From: Zwartia vadi
GTDB lineage: Bacteria; Pseudomonadota; Gammaproteobacteria; Burkholderiales; Burkholderiaceae_B
Assembly: GCF_030410375.1 (NCBI RefSeq)
Contig: NZ_JAUHHE010000007.1
Span: 1 to 64,000 of the forward strand
Length of the DNA stretch: 64,000 nucleotides
Direction: 5' to 3'
Under the pieces are notes generated by a model. The model searched no databases. It was not told the DNA's origin and saw nothing but the letters and a program-made list of their open reading frames with translations. The position numbers were made by a program, and so were the translations under genes. Numbering within the stretch: position 1 is the stretch's first letter; each line of letters opens with the position of its first letter. Below, piece after piece: positions 1-9,243 of the stretch.

Positions 1-1
1 G

Positions 2-88
2 CAGCATTCAACTCTCGGATATTTATCGCCAAACAATTACCTGCACCGTTGGCTTAGTCAGCAACCAAAAGAAAAGCTGGTAGCATGA
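2..88 (+). mobile_element. 3' end of an IS3-family transposase (OrfB), cut by window edge
   Basis: Frame 2 is open from the window edge and reads QHSTLGYLSPNNYLHRWL followed by a short basic tail and TGA at 86-88. The H-S-T-L-G-Y-L-S-P string is the usual C-terminal hallmark of IS3/IS150-type OrfB integrases, just after the catalytic DDE core. Only the last 28 codons are inside the window, so the element's size and group cannot be told. The inverted repeat should lie between 89 and about 150, but I cannot delimit it. The position directly before rfbA suggests the insertion separates rfbA from other rml genes to the left. Confidence 0.7.
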
Positions 89-151
89 ACCTATCCCTTT
101 GGTAGACGAAACACAGAGGGAACCTCACTCACAAACCCTTGAAGACAAAAA

Positions 152-1045
152 ATGACTCAGCGTAAAGGCATCATCCTCGCGGGCGGATCCGGCACACGGC
201 TCTACCCCGTTACCAAAGCAGTCTCCAAGCAACTGCTGCCGATTTACGACAAGCCGATGATCTACTACCCGCTTAGCACCCTGATGCTGGCGGGAATTCG
301 CGACATACTTATCATTTCCACGCCGCAAGACACCCCGCGTTTTGAGCAACTGCTGGGCGACGGTAGTAACTGGGGCCTCAATCTGCAATACGCCATACAG
401 CCCAGTCCAGATGGTTTGGCGCAAGCCTTTGTTATCGGCAAAGATTTCATCGGTAACTCCCCCAGCACTCTAGTGCTTGGGGACAACATTTTTTATGGCC
501 ACGATATCCACGCTTTACTTGGAAAAGCCATGATGCGCAATCAAGGCGCAACCGTTTTTGCCTACCACGTGCAAGATCCCGAGCGTTATGGCGTTGTGGC
601 TTTCGATGCCCAAGGCCGCGCTACAAGCCTGGAAGAAAAACCTGCGAGCCCCAAGAGTCGTTTTGCAGTCACTGGCCTGTACTTCTACGACAACCAGGTC
701 GTAAATCTAGCCAAATCTCTCAAACCTTCTGTGCGCGGTGAGCTTGAGATTACCGATCTCAATCGGCTTTATCTCGACCAAGGCCAGCTCGGCGTGGAAA
801 TCATGGGCCGTGGCTACGCTTGGCTGGATACTGGTACCCATGAATCTTTGCTTGATGCCAGTCAGTTCATTGCGACGCTGGAAAAGCGGCAAGGATTGAA
901 AGTTGCATGTCCTGAGGAGATTGCTTATCGACAAGGCTGGATTGATTCGGCACAAATGACCCAGCTCGCGCAACCTTTAATAAAAAATGGTTATGGCCGC
1001 TATCTGCTAAGCGTGTTGTCTGATGTTTCACGCGGCAAAGAGTGA
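152..1045 (+). CDS. rfbA: Glucose-1-phosphate thymidylyltransferase
   Basis: RfbA/RmlA makes dTDP-glucose from glucose-1-phosphate and dTTP, the entry step for dTDP-rhamnose and dTDP-3-amino-dideoxy sugars. The 297-aa protein has the nucleotidyltransferase signature [11 protein letters not shown] near residue 11, a [16 protein letters not shown] segment, LGDNIFYG near 110 and the [10 protein letters not shown] loop near 160. Length matches the family (about 290 aa). The ATG at 152 gives the canonical N-terminus. It opens the sugar cluster; rfbB lies on the other strand at 21033-22112 and rfbD at 26597-27526. No rfbC is in the window. Confidence 0.97.
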   Translation: MTQRKGIILAGGSGTRLYPVTKAVSKQLLPIYDKPMIYYPLSTLMLAGIRDILIISTPQDTPRFEQLLGDGSNWGLNLQYAIQPSPDGLAQAFVIGKDFIGNSPSTLVLGDNIFYGHDIHALLGKAMMRNQGATVFAYHVQDPERYGVVAFDAQGRATSLEEKPASPKSRFAVTGLYFYDNQVVNLAKSLKPSVRGELEITDLNRLYLDQGQLGVEIMGRGYAWLDTGTHESLLDASQFIATLEKRQGLKVACPEEIAYRQGWIDSAQMTQLAQPLIKNGYGRYLLSVLSDVSRGKE

Positions 1046-1085
1046 GAGCATTTTTAAATAACTATTTATTATTTTTTGCGAGGAT

Positions 1086-1862
1086 ATGTTGAAATATATT
1101 AATGAAATTAAACGGCACCGGTATATGCTGGAACAGCTTGTGCGTCAGCAAATCACATTAAGGTATCGCCGAACCTTTTTTGGGTATCTTTGGACGCTAT
1201 TCAATCCCTTGCTAATGATGTCGGTTACCGCCGTCGTGTTTGCGGCGATATTTAAGATGGATTTGAAAACTTATGCAGTATTTTTATTTTCGGGAGTAAT
1301 CGCGTTCAATCTTTTTGGTACGATTGTGACCCAATGCGGAAAATCGTTGGTTGACAATGAGCAGCTGATCAAGAAAATCTATGTGCCTAAAATTTTTTTC
1401 CCTTTGTCTGTATCGATAACGTTGTTGATTGATAGCTTATTAATGTTTATATCGCTATTTTTTATCATTCTCATTATTGGTGGAAATTATTCCATTTCTA
1501 TCATCGGATTAATTCCTGCTTTTATCCTGCTTTATCTCTTCGCATTTGGCATAGGTTTGATTACCTCAGTAGTTTCTGTTTACTTCAGAGACTTATTACA
1601 AATTATCACTATACTGATGCAGGCGCTGGTTTTCCTTAGCCCGGTTTACTATAAGCCTGATAACTTAGGTGCCAAAGTGCAATGGCTGATGGAGCTCAAT
1701 CCACTCACCCAGTTTATCGAGCTATTTAGAAGTCCGATTTTTAGCGCTACTTTTCCAGCAATTGGGTTTTATATTCAGACTGCCATATATGCGGCGCTAT
1801 CAATTTCCGCCGGAATCTGGTTTTTTAACAAGCACGAAAATCGCATCGCGTTCAGGATGTAA
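1086..1862 (+). CDS. wzm: O-antigen/polysaccharide ABC exporter, permease (Wzm-like)
   Basis: This is an inner-membrane ABC-2 type permease of the Wzm/TagG/KpsM group, which with the next gene exports finished lipid-linked polysaccharide. The 258-aa protein begins with a cytoplasmic helix containing a YRRTFFGYLWTLFNPLL segment typical of the family and has about six hydrophobic spans. AGGA sits unusually close to the ATG at 1086. It is followed after 2 nt by the ATPase gene, so the pair is surely co-transcribed. The region is AT-rich compared with the housekeeping genes further right. Confidence 0.93.
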   Translation: MLKYINEIKRHRYMLEQLVRQQITLRYRRTFFGYLWTLFNPLLMMSVTAVVFAAIFKMDLKTYAVFLFSGVIAFNLFGTIVTQCGKSLVDNEQLIKKIYVPKIFFPLSVSITLLIDSLLMFISLFFIILIIGGNYSISIIGLIPAFILLYLFAFGIGLITSVVSVYFRDLLQIITILMQALVFLSPVYYKPDNLGAKVQWLMELNPLTQFIELFRSPIFSATFPAIGFYIQTAIYAALSISAGIWFFNKHENRIAFRM

Positions 1863-1864
1863 TT

Positions 1865-2590
1865 ATGAAAAAGATTATAGTTGATAATGTTTCGCTTCAA
1901 TTTCGGATGTACCACGATGGAGCTTCATCAATCAAAGAGTATTTTGCTAACATCTTCGGCAAGAAGAAAAAGAAGTACACCGATTTTCTCGCGTTGCAAG
2001 GAGTCTCTTTTTCGGTGAATGATGGCGAACGGTTAGGCATTGTCGGTCGTAATGGAGCTGGGAAAAGCACGCTTTTGCGCACAATTTCCCGAATTTACGA
2101 ACCTACGTTGGGGCACATTGAGGCCCATGGCAGAGTGGCTCCATTGCTGGATATTGGTGCCGGGTTTCATCCAGAGTTCACTGGGCGAGAAAATATCTAT
2201 TACAACGGCGCCTTTCTTGGATATCGAAAAGAGCAGCTGCGTGAGATTGAGAATGAAGTAATTGAGTTTGCTGAATTAGAAGAGTTCATCGATACTCCCG
2301 TTAAGTACTACTCAACGGGGATGTATATGAGGCTTGCTTTTTCTCTGGCAACCACAGTGCATCCGGATATTTTGATTCTTGATGAGCTGTTTGTTGGCGG
2401 AGATGCCTCGTTTGTTCAACGAGGCAAGGAGCGCATGAATAAGATGATTGATAGATCGAGTGTCATGATTCTTGTATCTCATGACCCGAACTTGTTGCGC
2501 TCGGTCTGTGACCGGTACATTTGGCTCGACCATGGCAAGATAATCGCAGATGGGGATGTTAGTGTACTTGATAAATATTGCGCCTCGTAA
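1865..2590 (+). CDS. wzt: O-antigen/polysaccharide ABC exporter, ATPase (short Wzt-like)
   Basis: ATP-binding subunit of the Wzm/Wzt exporter. The 241-aa protein has Walker A GRNGAGKST at residues 61-69, the signature stretch YSTGMYMRLAFS near 150 and Walker B ILILDELFVGGD near 175, then the switch histidine in LVSHD. It stops after the nucleotide-binding domain. Wzt proteins that recognise a capped O-antigen end carry a further C-terminal carbohydrate-binding domain of about 150 aa, which is absent here. By family knowledge this suggests export without terminal-cap recognition; that is an inference. Confidence 0.93.
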   Translation: MKKIIVDNVSLQFRMYHDGASSIKEYFANIFGKKKKKYTDFLALQGVSFSVNDGERLGIVGRNGAGKSTLLRTISRIYEPTLGHIEAHGRVAPLLDIGAGFHPEFTGRENIYYNGAFLGYRKEQLREIENEVIEFAELEEFIDTPVKYYSTGMYMRLAFSLATTVHPDILILDELFVGGDASFVQRGKERMNKMIDRSSVMILVSHDPNLLRSVCDRYIWLDHGKIIADGDVSVLDKYCAS

Positions 2591-2602
2591 TCGATTTACG
2601 CC

Positions 2603-4096
2603 ATGAGTCAGCTGCACGATATTCACTATATTAGGCGATTTTATAGATCGTATCTTGCACGCTATAAATTGGCGGTATGGCTTAAAATCTTGTATCTAGA
2701 TTTAAGATCATTCTTTATTTCGCTGAGGAATATTTTTATTTGGCAAGTGATCTGCGTCCGTAACGCGATGATTTGGCACAGCAGAAACTTCGCTCGCCGG
2801 AAATTAGAGTTAGCCAGTTATGGCCTCACCCAACGGCGTAACGCGGTGATTAGGCATAGCGGAAACATCTTTTTCTGGCTTGGGGGGGCAGTGGCGAATC
2901 GCCTTTACCTAGGCTGCCAGCGTTTGCTTGGTAACAATGTTAACGTTTACTTAATGACTGGATTTTCCGAATATTCTGGTGCTTCAGATACCAATCGTCA
3001 GGAATTGGTTCCCCGGCGCGAACTTCCACTAAAGATGCCAGACGTTTATCCAGAGGAGTTCAGGAAATTCTTCTATGATGGTTCATGGTCGTTAAGGGTG
3101 CCGGCAATCTACGCATTTGAGGTTTCCAAAGCGCAAGTCATGGGAAAAAGCGATTTATTGTTCCTTAAAGATCAATGCCTGCATCACGAGCTATATCGCT
3201 TTGACCAAGACCTTATGTTTGAGGAAGTGCATGACATTGTCAGCATCTTTGCTGCAAACCAAACATTGGTTCGCTTTAAAGGTCAGCAAGTTGGCTCGAT
3301 CCCTTCCGGTATTTCCCTGGTGGGCAGTGCTACAGCCAATTATGTTCATTGGCTTACTGAAACGCTTCCTAAGCTCGCTCTGATTGATGGCGTCGAAGCC
3401 TATCGGGACTTGCCCTACATCATCGACGCAGAATTGCATCCAAATATTCTGATGTCATTGCACCATCTCAATTCAAATGGTCGTAACGTAATTCAGCTCG
3501 GGCGAGGCGAAATGCTTGCCGTCGAAAAGCTGGTAGCAATTTCCCCGGTAGCTTATGTCCCATTTGATTTCAAGCCAAGCATTAAGCCTAATGAGCTTGA
3601 TATCAATCCTGGCTCCACTTTGTATTCGCCCGACGGGTTGCAACAGGTGCGCCAATCGATGGTGACCTTCCTAGGTGAAACTGAAGGCGCACCTAAACGG
3701 CGGCTTTTTTTACGTCGCACCGGGAAGTCGCGGCCCATGAATAACTCGATCGAAGTCGAGGTGATATTACGGGAGCATGGTTTTGAAGTTATCGAACCGG
3801 AAACGCTTAGTTTCACTGATCAGGTGCGTTTATTCAGTAGTGCTGAGTTGATCGTTAGCCAGGGTGGTGCCGCGCTTGGCAACATTATCTTCGCGCCATC
3901 TGGCTGCCATGTAATTGTGCTTACAACCTGGTCCCCGTACACAATTCACTACTACTTCGCAAACTTGGCTGCGCTCTTGGGGCAACGCTGTACTTTGATC
4001 ATGTGCGAGCCTGTTCAAAGTGACCTTGGTTCGCACCGTGCGCATATGGGTGTAAATGTTTCGATATCAACATTAATAAAGGCCATCCAACAATGA
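2603..4096 (+). CDS. Glycosyltransferase family 61 (DUF563) protein
   Basis: A 497-aa protein whose C-terminal half carries the GT61/DUF563 pattern: an NYVHWLTETLPKL segment near residue 248, RRLFLRRTGKSRP near 370, and an SAELIVSQGGAALGNIIFAP stretch near 415 that resembles the nucleotide-sugar region of this family. The first 120 residues are basic and aromatic with no clear domain and could be a membrane-associated or partner-binding extension. It starts 12 nt after wzt and overlaps the next gene by ATGA, so it belongs to the same operon. Donor and acceptor sugars cannot be told from sequence. Confidence 0.85.
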   Translation: MSQLHDIHYIRRFYRSYLARYKLAVWLKILYLDLRSFFISLRNIFIWQVICVRNAMIWHSRNFARRKLELASYGLTQRRNAVIRHSGNIFFWLGGAVANRLYLGCQRLLGNNVNVYLMTGFSEYSGASDTNRQELVPRRELPLKMPDVYPEEFRKFFYDGSWSLRVPAIYAFEVSKAQVMGKSDLLFLKDQCLHHELYRFDQDLMFEEVHDIVSIFAANQTLVRFKGQQVGSIPSGISLVGSATANYVHWLTETLPKLALIDGVEAYRDLPYIIDAELHPNILMSLHHLNSNGRNVIQLGRGEMLAVEKLVAISPVAYVPFDFKPSIKPNELDINPGSTLYSPDGLQQVRQSMVTFLGETEGAPKRRLFLRRTGKSRPMNNSIEVEVILREHGFEVIEPETLSFTDQVRLFSSAELIVSQGGAALGNIIFAPSGCHVIVLTTWSPYTIHYYFANLAALLGQRCTLIMCEPVQSDLGSHRAHMGVNVSISTLIKAIQQ

Positions 4097-4842
4097 CAAG
4101 CAAAGTTAACTTTGACGATCTAACTTTTGAAAAATTTCGTGAGCTGGCGTTGACCGATGGGTTGAGTCATCACGAAAAAGTTGGATTCCCCAATGAATAT
4201 CGAGAAGGCAAGGAGAGTGACATCTTTGCCGACATGTTACTGAAAGTGCGTTCGCTCGACCGCAATAATTTAGTCGCACTTGAAATTGGTCCAGGGTGCA
4301 GTCAACTACCAGTCATGCTGGCCGATCTGTGCGCCAATAAGCAGGGCGCAGTTCATTTCGTTGATAGCCAGGAAATGCTGCAGCAGCTTCCTGATGCGCC
4401 GCACATTCACAAATGGCCAGGTCGTTATCCTGAGACGCCTGCCTTGTTCGAGGCGTTAACCGGCAAGGTGGATTCCATAATTGCCTATAGCGTCATCCAG
4501 TATGTATTCGCGGAAGGGAACCTGTGGGACTTTATTGATCGTTGTCTTATGCTACTGAAGGATGGCGGTGAAGTTTTCATTGGGGATATCCCGAATATTA
4601 CGATGCGTAAGCGTTTCTTCTCGGGTAACGAAGGGGTAAAGCTGCACAAGCAATTTATAGGTCGGGATGAGTTGCCAAATGTCCAATTCAATCAGCTGGA
4701 AACTGGACGGATAGACGATTCGGTGGTACTTGCGATCCTGGCAAGAGCTAGATCAGAGGGCTACCATGCCTGGGTAATCCCGCAAGGATCTGAATTGCCG
4801 ATGGCCAATCGCCGCGAAGACATTCTGATTCGCAAGCCCTGA
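4093..4842 (+). CDS. Class I SAM-dependent methyltransferase-like protein
   Basis: A 249-aa protein with a Rossmann-type SAM motif I, ALEIGPGCSQ near residue 58, followed by an acidic VDS at the end of the second strand and a GKVDSIIAYSVIQYVF stretch where motif IV is expected. It overlaps the GT61 gene by ATGA. In O-antigen loci such proteins methylate a sugar or cap the chain end. The fold assignment is good; the substrate is unknown. Confidence 0.75.
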   Translation: MTSKVNFDDLTFEKFRELALTDGLSHHEKVGFPNEYREGKESDIFADMLLKVRSLDRNNLVALEIGPGCSQLPVMLADLCANKQGAVHFVDSQEMLQQLPDAPHIHKWPGRYPETPALFEALTGKVDSIIAYSVIQYVFAEGNLWDFIDRCLMLLKDGGEVFIGDIPNITMRKRFFSGNEGVKLHKQFIGRDELPNVQFNQLETGRIDDSVVLAILARARSEGYHAWVIPQGSELPMANRREDILIRKP

Positions 4843-4891
4843 GTTACCGAGCACTCTGTCACCCACTCCATCATTAAATGAGCATCCAAAC

Positions 4892-5824
4892 ATGAAATGG
4901 CAGAAGAAGGGTTTTATTTGCAGCAGCGAAACATTAGACTTGCCTTGGTACAAAAAAAACACCATGGTTCCGCTGCCATATCTGAAAGATACGGAACGCT
5001 TGCGAATATTCGTCACAATGTGCGATGCGAAAAATGTAGGGCGTATTGGCTATATTGATGTCGACCCCAATAATCCTTCATCTATTATTGACTATAGCAA
5101 ACAGCCGATATTAGACATTGGAGAACCTGGAAGTTTTTCTGATAATGGAGTTCTCACATCGTCTTTATTGGAGTTGGATGAAAAACTTTATCTTTACTAT
5201 TCAGCCTACCAATCCTGCGAGAAAATCCCCTACCTGATTTTCTCAGGCGTAGCCATCAGCGAAGATAGAGGAAATACTTTTACTAATTTGTCGAGGGCGC
5301 CAATTCTCGACAGAGTAAATGGCGAGATTTTCGTTCGTAGCTCTCCGTCGGTACTAAAGGCGCCCGATGGTTTTAAAGTGTGGTATTCCTCTGATAGTGG
5401 GCAAGGCTGGTTCGACGGCGGGTCAAATGCTCGACCATGTTATGACATGAAGCACATCGTCACTTCGTCGCCTACTGATTGGCCTCGAGTACGAGGAACC
5501 ATATCCATCGCGTTGCAAAACGAAGACGAATATGGCATTACCAAGGCCACGTTCTGGAGAGAAAATGGCCTATATAAGACAATCTATGCGATACGTTCGT
5601 TATCTAAAGGTTATCGCTTGGGTTATGCTGAATCGTTCGATGGTGTTCAGTTTGAGCGTAAAGACGACCAGATTGGAATAGATGTTTCCGATGCAGGCTG
5701 GGATAGTGAAATGATCACTTTTCCCGAGCGTTATTCATATCAGGGGCGGACATTTCTGTTTTATTGCGGAAACCACTACGGAATGGCGGGCATGGGCTAT
5801 GCCGAACTAATCAAAAAAGACTAA
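4892..5824 (+). CDS. Five-bladed beta-propeller glycosidase-like protein (GH43/GH130-type fold)
   Basis: A 310-aa protein with repeated propeller-like blades: KKNTMVPLPYL near 28, SFSDNGVLTSSLLELDEKLY near 85, SGVAISEDRGNTFTNLSRAP near 118, FVRSSPSVLKAPDGFKVWYS near 150, and a C-terminal FLFYCGNHYGMAGMGYAEL. Blades of this kind occur in GH32/43/68/130 families, and homologues are found in O-antigen clusters without a proven role. No signal peptide is visible, so the protein should be cytoplasmic, which is odd for a hydrolase. It may act as a phosphorylase or transferase on a nucleotide-sugar or lipid-linked glycan. The family is inferred from pattern only. Confidence 0.55.
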   Translation: MKWQKKGFICSSETLDLPWYKKNTMVPLPYLKDTERLRIFVTMCDAKNVGRIGYIDVDPNNPSSIIDYSKQPILDIGEPGSFSDNGVLTSSLLELDEKLYLYYSAYQSCEKIPYLIFSGVAISEDRGNTFTNLSRAPILDRVNGEIFVRSSPSVLKAPDGFKVWYSSDSGQGWFDGGSNARPCYDMKHIVTSSPTDWPRVRGTISIALQNEDEYGITKATFWRENGLYKTIYAIRSLSKGYRLGYAESFDGVQFERKDDQIGIDVSDAGWDSEMITFPERYSYQGRTFLFYCGNHYGMAGMGYAELIKKD

Positions 5825-5839
5825 AGTATAGAGATAAAA

Positions 5840-6910
5840 ATGAAAATCGTGATAACAGGTGCCGGCAGTGCACAGTCCAATGCAACCATCAATTGCTTAC
5901 TGATGGCCAATGACGGTGAAGAAATCATCGGCCCGGGAGCCGACCCAGTCGACCTGATGTTTTGCCACGCTCACAAGCGCTATCTGGTACCGCATGCCAA
6001 GCAGGATGGACACAAGGAAGCACTCCTGAAACTGCTTGAAATCGAAAAGCCAGACATGATCCATTTTCAGCATGACCTGGAAGTATGGAAAGCGCTGCAG
6101 TTCCGCGATGAAATCGAATCGCTCGGTGTCAAGATGTTAGTCCCAGATTTCGACACTGTAGATACCTGCGTACACAAATACAAGTCGTGGCTCAAGTTCA
6201 AGGAAGCCGGTGTTACCGTGCCGGAAAACATCGTCATCAATGACCGCAGTGACCTGCGCCGCGCCTTGAGCGAACTCGGTGATGAAAACGGTAAAGTGTG
6301 GCTACGCGCAAAATCAATAGGGAATGGTGGCAAAGGCTCCCTTCCTGTAAGCGACTATGAAGAAGCTGAAAAATGGATTGATCGCAATGACGGCTGGGGC
6401 GAGTTTGTTGCAGCAGAATTACTTACTGAACGCACTATCACCTGGCTGTCAATCTGGGTAAATGGGAAACTAATTGTTGCTCAGGGGCGTCGTCGCCATT
6501 CATGGGCATACAGTGCGATGAGTCCCTCCGGTGTAACCGGGATCACCAAAGTTTGCGAGACAGTCAGTGACCCTGTGGTGGATGACATCGCAATCAAATC
6601 CATTAAGGCAATTACGTCAGTTCCCAACGGCATTTTTGGTGTGGATATGACTTACGATCGCAATGGAATTCCGAACCCGACAGAAATCAATATATCTCGG
6701 TTTTTCACCACTATTCAATTCTTCGCCGAAGCGGGTTTGAATATGCCAAAGATCGTCAAGGATATTGTGCTGTACAACAAATTCCCCAATCTTGACAAAC
6801 CACTAAATCCTCTGCCAGATGGATTGCTCTGGTTGCGTGCATTGGATGCGCTTCCGATTCTGACCACTCAACGTGAGATGGATGCTGCGTTGCTCAAGAT
6901 TAAGATTTAA
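5840..6910 (+). CDS. ATP-grasp ligase (CarB-like)
   Basis: A 356-aa protein with an N-terminal Rossmann-like preATP-grasp domain (MKIVITGAGSAQSN) and a central ATP-grasp fold: HKYKSWLKFKEAGVTVPE near 110, the Lys-containing VWLRAKSIGNGGKGS loop near 153, and the metal-binding GIFGVDMTYDRNGIPNPTEIN near 270. ATP-grasp enzymes join a carboxylate to an amine or thiol through an acyl-phosphate. Its place between sugar genes and a thiamine-diphosphate enzyme suggests it couples a small acid or amino acid to an amino sugar, but no substrate can be assigned. Confidence 0.8.
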   Translation: MKIVITGAGSAQSNATINCLLMANDGEEIIGPGADPVDLMFCHAHKRYLVPHAKQDGHKEALLKLLEIEKPDMIHFQHDLEVWKALQFRDEIESLGVKMLVPDFDTVDTCVHKYKSWLKFKEAGVTVPENIVINDRSDLRRALSELGDENGKVWLRAKSIGNGGKGSLPVSDYEEAEKWIDRNDGWGEFVAAELLTERTITWLSIWVNGKLIVAQGRRRHSWAYSAMSPSGVTGITKVCETVSDPVVDDIAIKSIKAITSVPNGIFGVDMTYDRNGIPNPTEINISRFFTTIQFFAEAGLNMPKIVKDIVLYNKFPNLDKPLNPLPDGLLWLRALDALPILTTQREMDAALLKIKI

Positions 6911-6943
6911 CAGGACTTACATCCACCAATTGGGAAGAACTTT

Positions 6944-8620
6944 ATGAATGTTGCTCAGTATGTTGCCAATTTCTTGATCGAAAAGGGAGTTAGGCACGTT
7001 TTTGGATACCAAGGAGGTGCAATCCTTAAATTGGTAGATGAGTTTGTAGCAACTGGAAAAATTGAATTTATTCAGAACTACCACGAGCAAGGATCCGCTT
7101 TTTGCGCCGATGCTTATTCGCGTGTTACGGGAAACCTCGGAGTTGCCTTGGCGACATCTGGACCTGGCGCTACTAACCTCATAACCGGGATTGTAAATGC
7201 CAATCTGGACTCGATTCCGACGCTATTTATTACAGGCCAAGACTACAAGGTAAATATAACAAACAGTAGCGGCGCTCGACAGAACGGATTCCAAGATTTA
7301 GACATTGTCAGTATCGTAAAGCCCGCCACTAAATATGCATCGTTAGTCATCGATCCCGCAAGGATCCGCTATGAACTGGAGCAGGCCTATTTCTGTGCCA
7401 CGCAGGGACGACCGGGTGCCGTTCTGTTGGATATTCCGATTGATATTCAGTTCGCCGAAATCGATCCGCAGACGCTGGAAGGATTTGTTTCGCCAGCTGC
7501 TCCCACTGCTTTAGTCACTAATATCAGTGAAGTGATTCGTACTATAAAGGCTGCAAAACGGCCCCTAATCCTAGTCGGTGGCGGAATTCGTTTGGGTGGA
7601 GCACATGAGATACTTTGCGAATTTGTGCAGGCGACAAATATCCCAGTCATTTCAACTCTCAATGGTCTGGATGTGTACGAGGGGAATTATGGTTTTGCCG
7701 GTTTGTATGGTAATACTGCGGCCAACCTCGCTGCTCAGAATGCTGACTTGATGATTGTTCTCGGCGCGCGCCTAGGACAACGACAAGTTGGTAAGACGCC
7801 GGAGAGCTATACAAAGGCACGGATCATCCACGTCGACATTGATGACATAGAACTTAAGCGTGTCTTTGCAGATGAATTGGCTATCAACACGCACATAGCG
7901 ACATTCTTGGCGCAAATGCTTCCCGTCTTGCGCGAAGTTGACTTGCCTGATTACTCCTCTTGGCATCAGACGATCTGCAATTGGCAAAAAAAATATCACA
8001 TAAATACGTTACTCAATGATCGCGGGCTTGATCCGGTTCGAGTGGTCGAGGAAATGTTGCAGCTACTATCGACAGATGCCATTTTGACCAACGATGTTGG
8101 ACAAAACCAGATGTGGGTGGCTCAGGCTTTTAACGTGAAAAAAGGGCAAAGGTTACTTAACTCAGTCGGTCTGGGTAGCATGGGCTTCTCTCTGCCAGCT
8201 GCGATAGGTGCAAAATTTGCTGCGAATGACCGTCAAGTGGTGTCGTTTATGGGGGACGGTGGTCTTCAGATCAATATTCAGGAATTGATGTTGGTTGGTA
8301 TGCGCCAGTTGAGTCTTAAGTGCGTGGTGTTCAACAATAAAACTCTGGGCATGATCCGTGAAGTTCAGATTCGCTATTATAAGGCCAACTATCATGGAGC
8401 CAATCCGCAAGAGTTCGGGTGTGTCGATCTAAAAATGCTGGCGCAGACCTATGGTCTCGGTTATCGCTTGATTGAGAGTATGGAAGACATCGCTACGCTG
8501 GGCCATGTGTTTTCGGACGATCTGCCGTACATCATTGAGGTGCCGCTTGACTTGGATACCAAGCTGACGAATCGCTACGACGAAGGTCACTGTTTCGAAG
8601 CGGAGCGTATTCATGATTAG
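6944..8620 (+). CDS. Thiamine-diphosphate-dependent enzyme, acetolactate synthase-like
   Basis: A 558-aa protein with the three-domain layout of the IlvB/POX family. The N-terminal PYR domain has the cofactor-activating Glu in YHEQGSAFCADAYSR (near residue 47) and TSGPGATNLITGI near 72. A central domain has LILVGGGIRLGGAHEI near 206. The C-terminal PP domain has MGDGGLQINIQEL near 436, ending in Asn-Asn for Mg-ThDP. It lies in a polysaccharide operon, far from ilv genes. In known O-antigen systems YerE is such an enzyme and adds a two-carbon branch to a keto-sugar; sulfo- or phosphonopyruvate-type decarboxylases are another option. The actual reaction is unknown. Confidence 0.85.
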   Translation: MNVAQYVANFLIEKGVRHVFGYQGGAILKLVDEFVATGKIEFIQNYHEQGSAFCADAYSRVTGNLGVALATSGPGATNLITGIVNANLDSIPTLFITGQDYKVNITNSSGARQNGFQDLDIVSIVKPATKYASLVIDPARIRYELEQAYFCATQGRPGAVLLDIPIDIQFAEIDPQTLEGFVSPAAPTALVTNISEVIRTIKAAKRPLILVGGGIRLGGAHEILCEFVQATNIPVISTLNGLDVYEGNYGFAGLYGNTAANLAAQNADLMIVLGARLGQRQVGKTPESYTKARIIHVDIDDIELKRVFADELAINTHIATFLAQMLPVLREVDLPDYSSWHQTICNWQKKYHINTLLNDRGLDPVRVVEEMLQLLSTDAILTNDVGQNQMWVAQAFNVKKGQRLLNSVGLGSMGFSLPAAIGAKFAANDRQVVSFMGDGGLQINIQELMLVGMRQLSLKCVVFNNKTLGMIREVQIRYYKANYHGANPQEFGCVDLKMLAQTYGLGYRLIESMEDIATLGHVFSDDLPYIIEVPLDLDTKLTNRYDEGHCFEAERIHD

Positions 8621-9242
8621 GCGTCTGTTTATCGATTTTGACGGCACACTTGTCGACTCCAGGCTGCGTCAATATGAGCTCTTTGTCGAACTAGTCGGCA
8701 AGACAACGATCAGTTTCACCGAATATTGGAGCGCCAAGCGTGCCGGGATAAATCAAAGTAACATGCTCGCAAAATATGCCATTTGCACGCAAGATCAGAC
8801 GCTTGCCTTTAAAGGCAAATGGATGGAAGCGATAGAGGATCCACAACGCTTGCAAACGGATGTCTTGATTGCAGGTGTGACAGCGTTTCTTGGTGAAGCT
8901 GCAAAGCACTTCCAACTCTATTTGGTGACGGGGCGACAGCACCGTGAGCGGCTGATCGATCAGATGCAGCAACTGTGCATCGAGAGCTATTTCACTAGCA
9001 TACTTAATACGGCACAACGCATACCTAAAGCACATCTTGTACAAGCTAATGTCGAGGTAGGTGCTGGTGACGTATTCATTGGTGATAGCGGAGAGGACAT
9101 CTTGGCTGGAAAGGAACTCGGCATATTCACCGTTGGAGTAACCTCTGGCGCAAGTGTCGACGAAAGGCTTGAGAAATATGCGCCAAATTTAATTGTAGGT
9201 TCTGTCGCAGAGCTGGTGCCTCATACCTTGGGATTGAGTTGA
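8613..9242 (+). CDS. HAD-superfamily phosphatase-like hydrolase
   Basis: A 209-aa protein with HAD motif I FIDFDGTLVDS at residues 6-16, motif II in LVTGRQ near 107, a motif III Lys near 135 and motif IV GDVFIGDSGEDILAGKELG near 150. It overlaps the ThDP gene by 8 nt, so translation is probably coupled. In nucleotide-sugar pathways such enzymes remove a phosphate from a sugar or intermediate. The cap domain is small and helical. The exact substrate cannot be read from sequence. Confidence 0.85.
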   Translation: MIRRLFIDFDGTLVDSRLRQYELFVELVGKTTISFTEYWSAKRAGINQSNMLAKYAICTQDQTLAFKGKWMEAIEDPQRLQTDVLIAGVTAFLGEAAKHFQLYLVTGRQHRERLIDQMQQLCIESYFTSILNTAQRIPKAHLVQANVEVGAGDVFIGDSGEDILAGKELGIFTVGVTSGASVDERLEKYAPNLIVGSVAELVPHTLGLS

Positions 9243-9243
9243 T

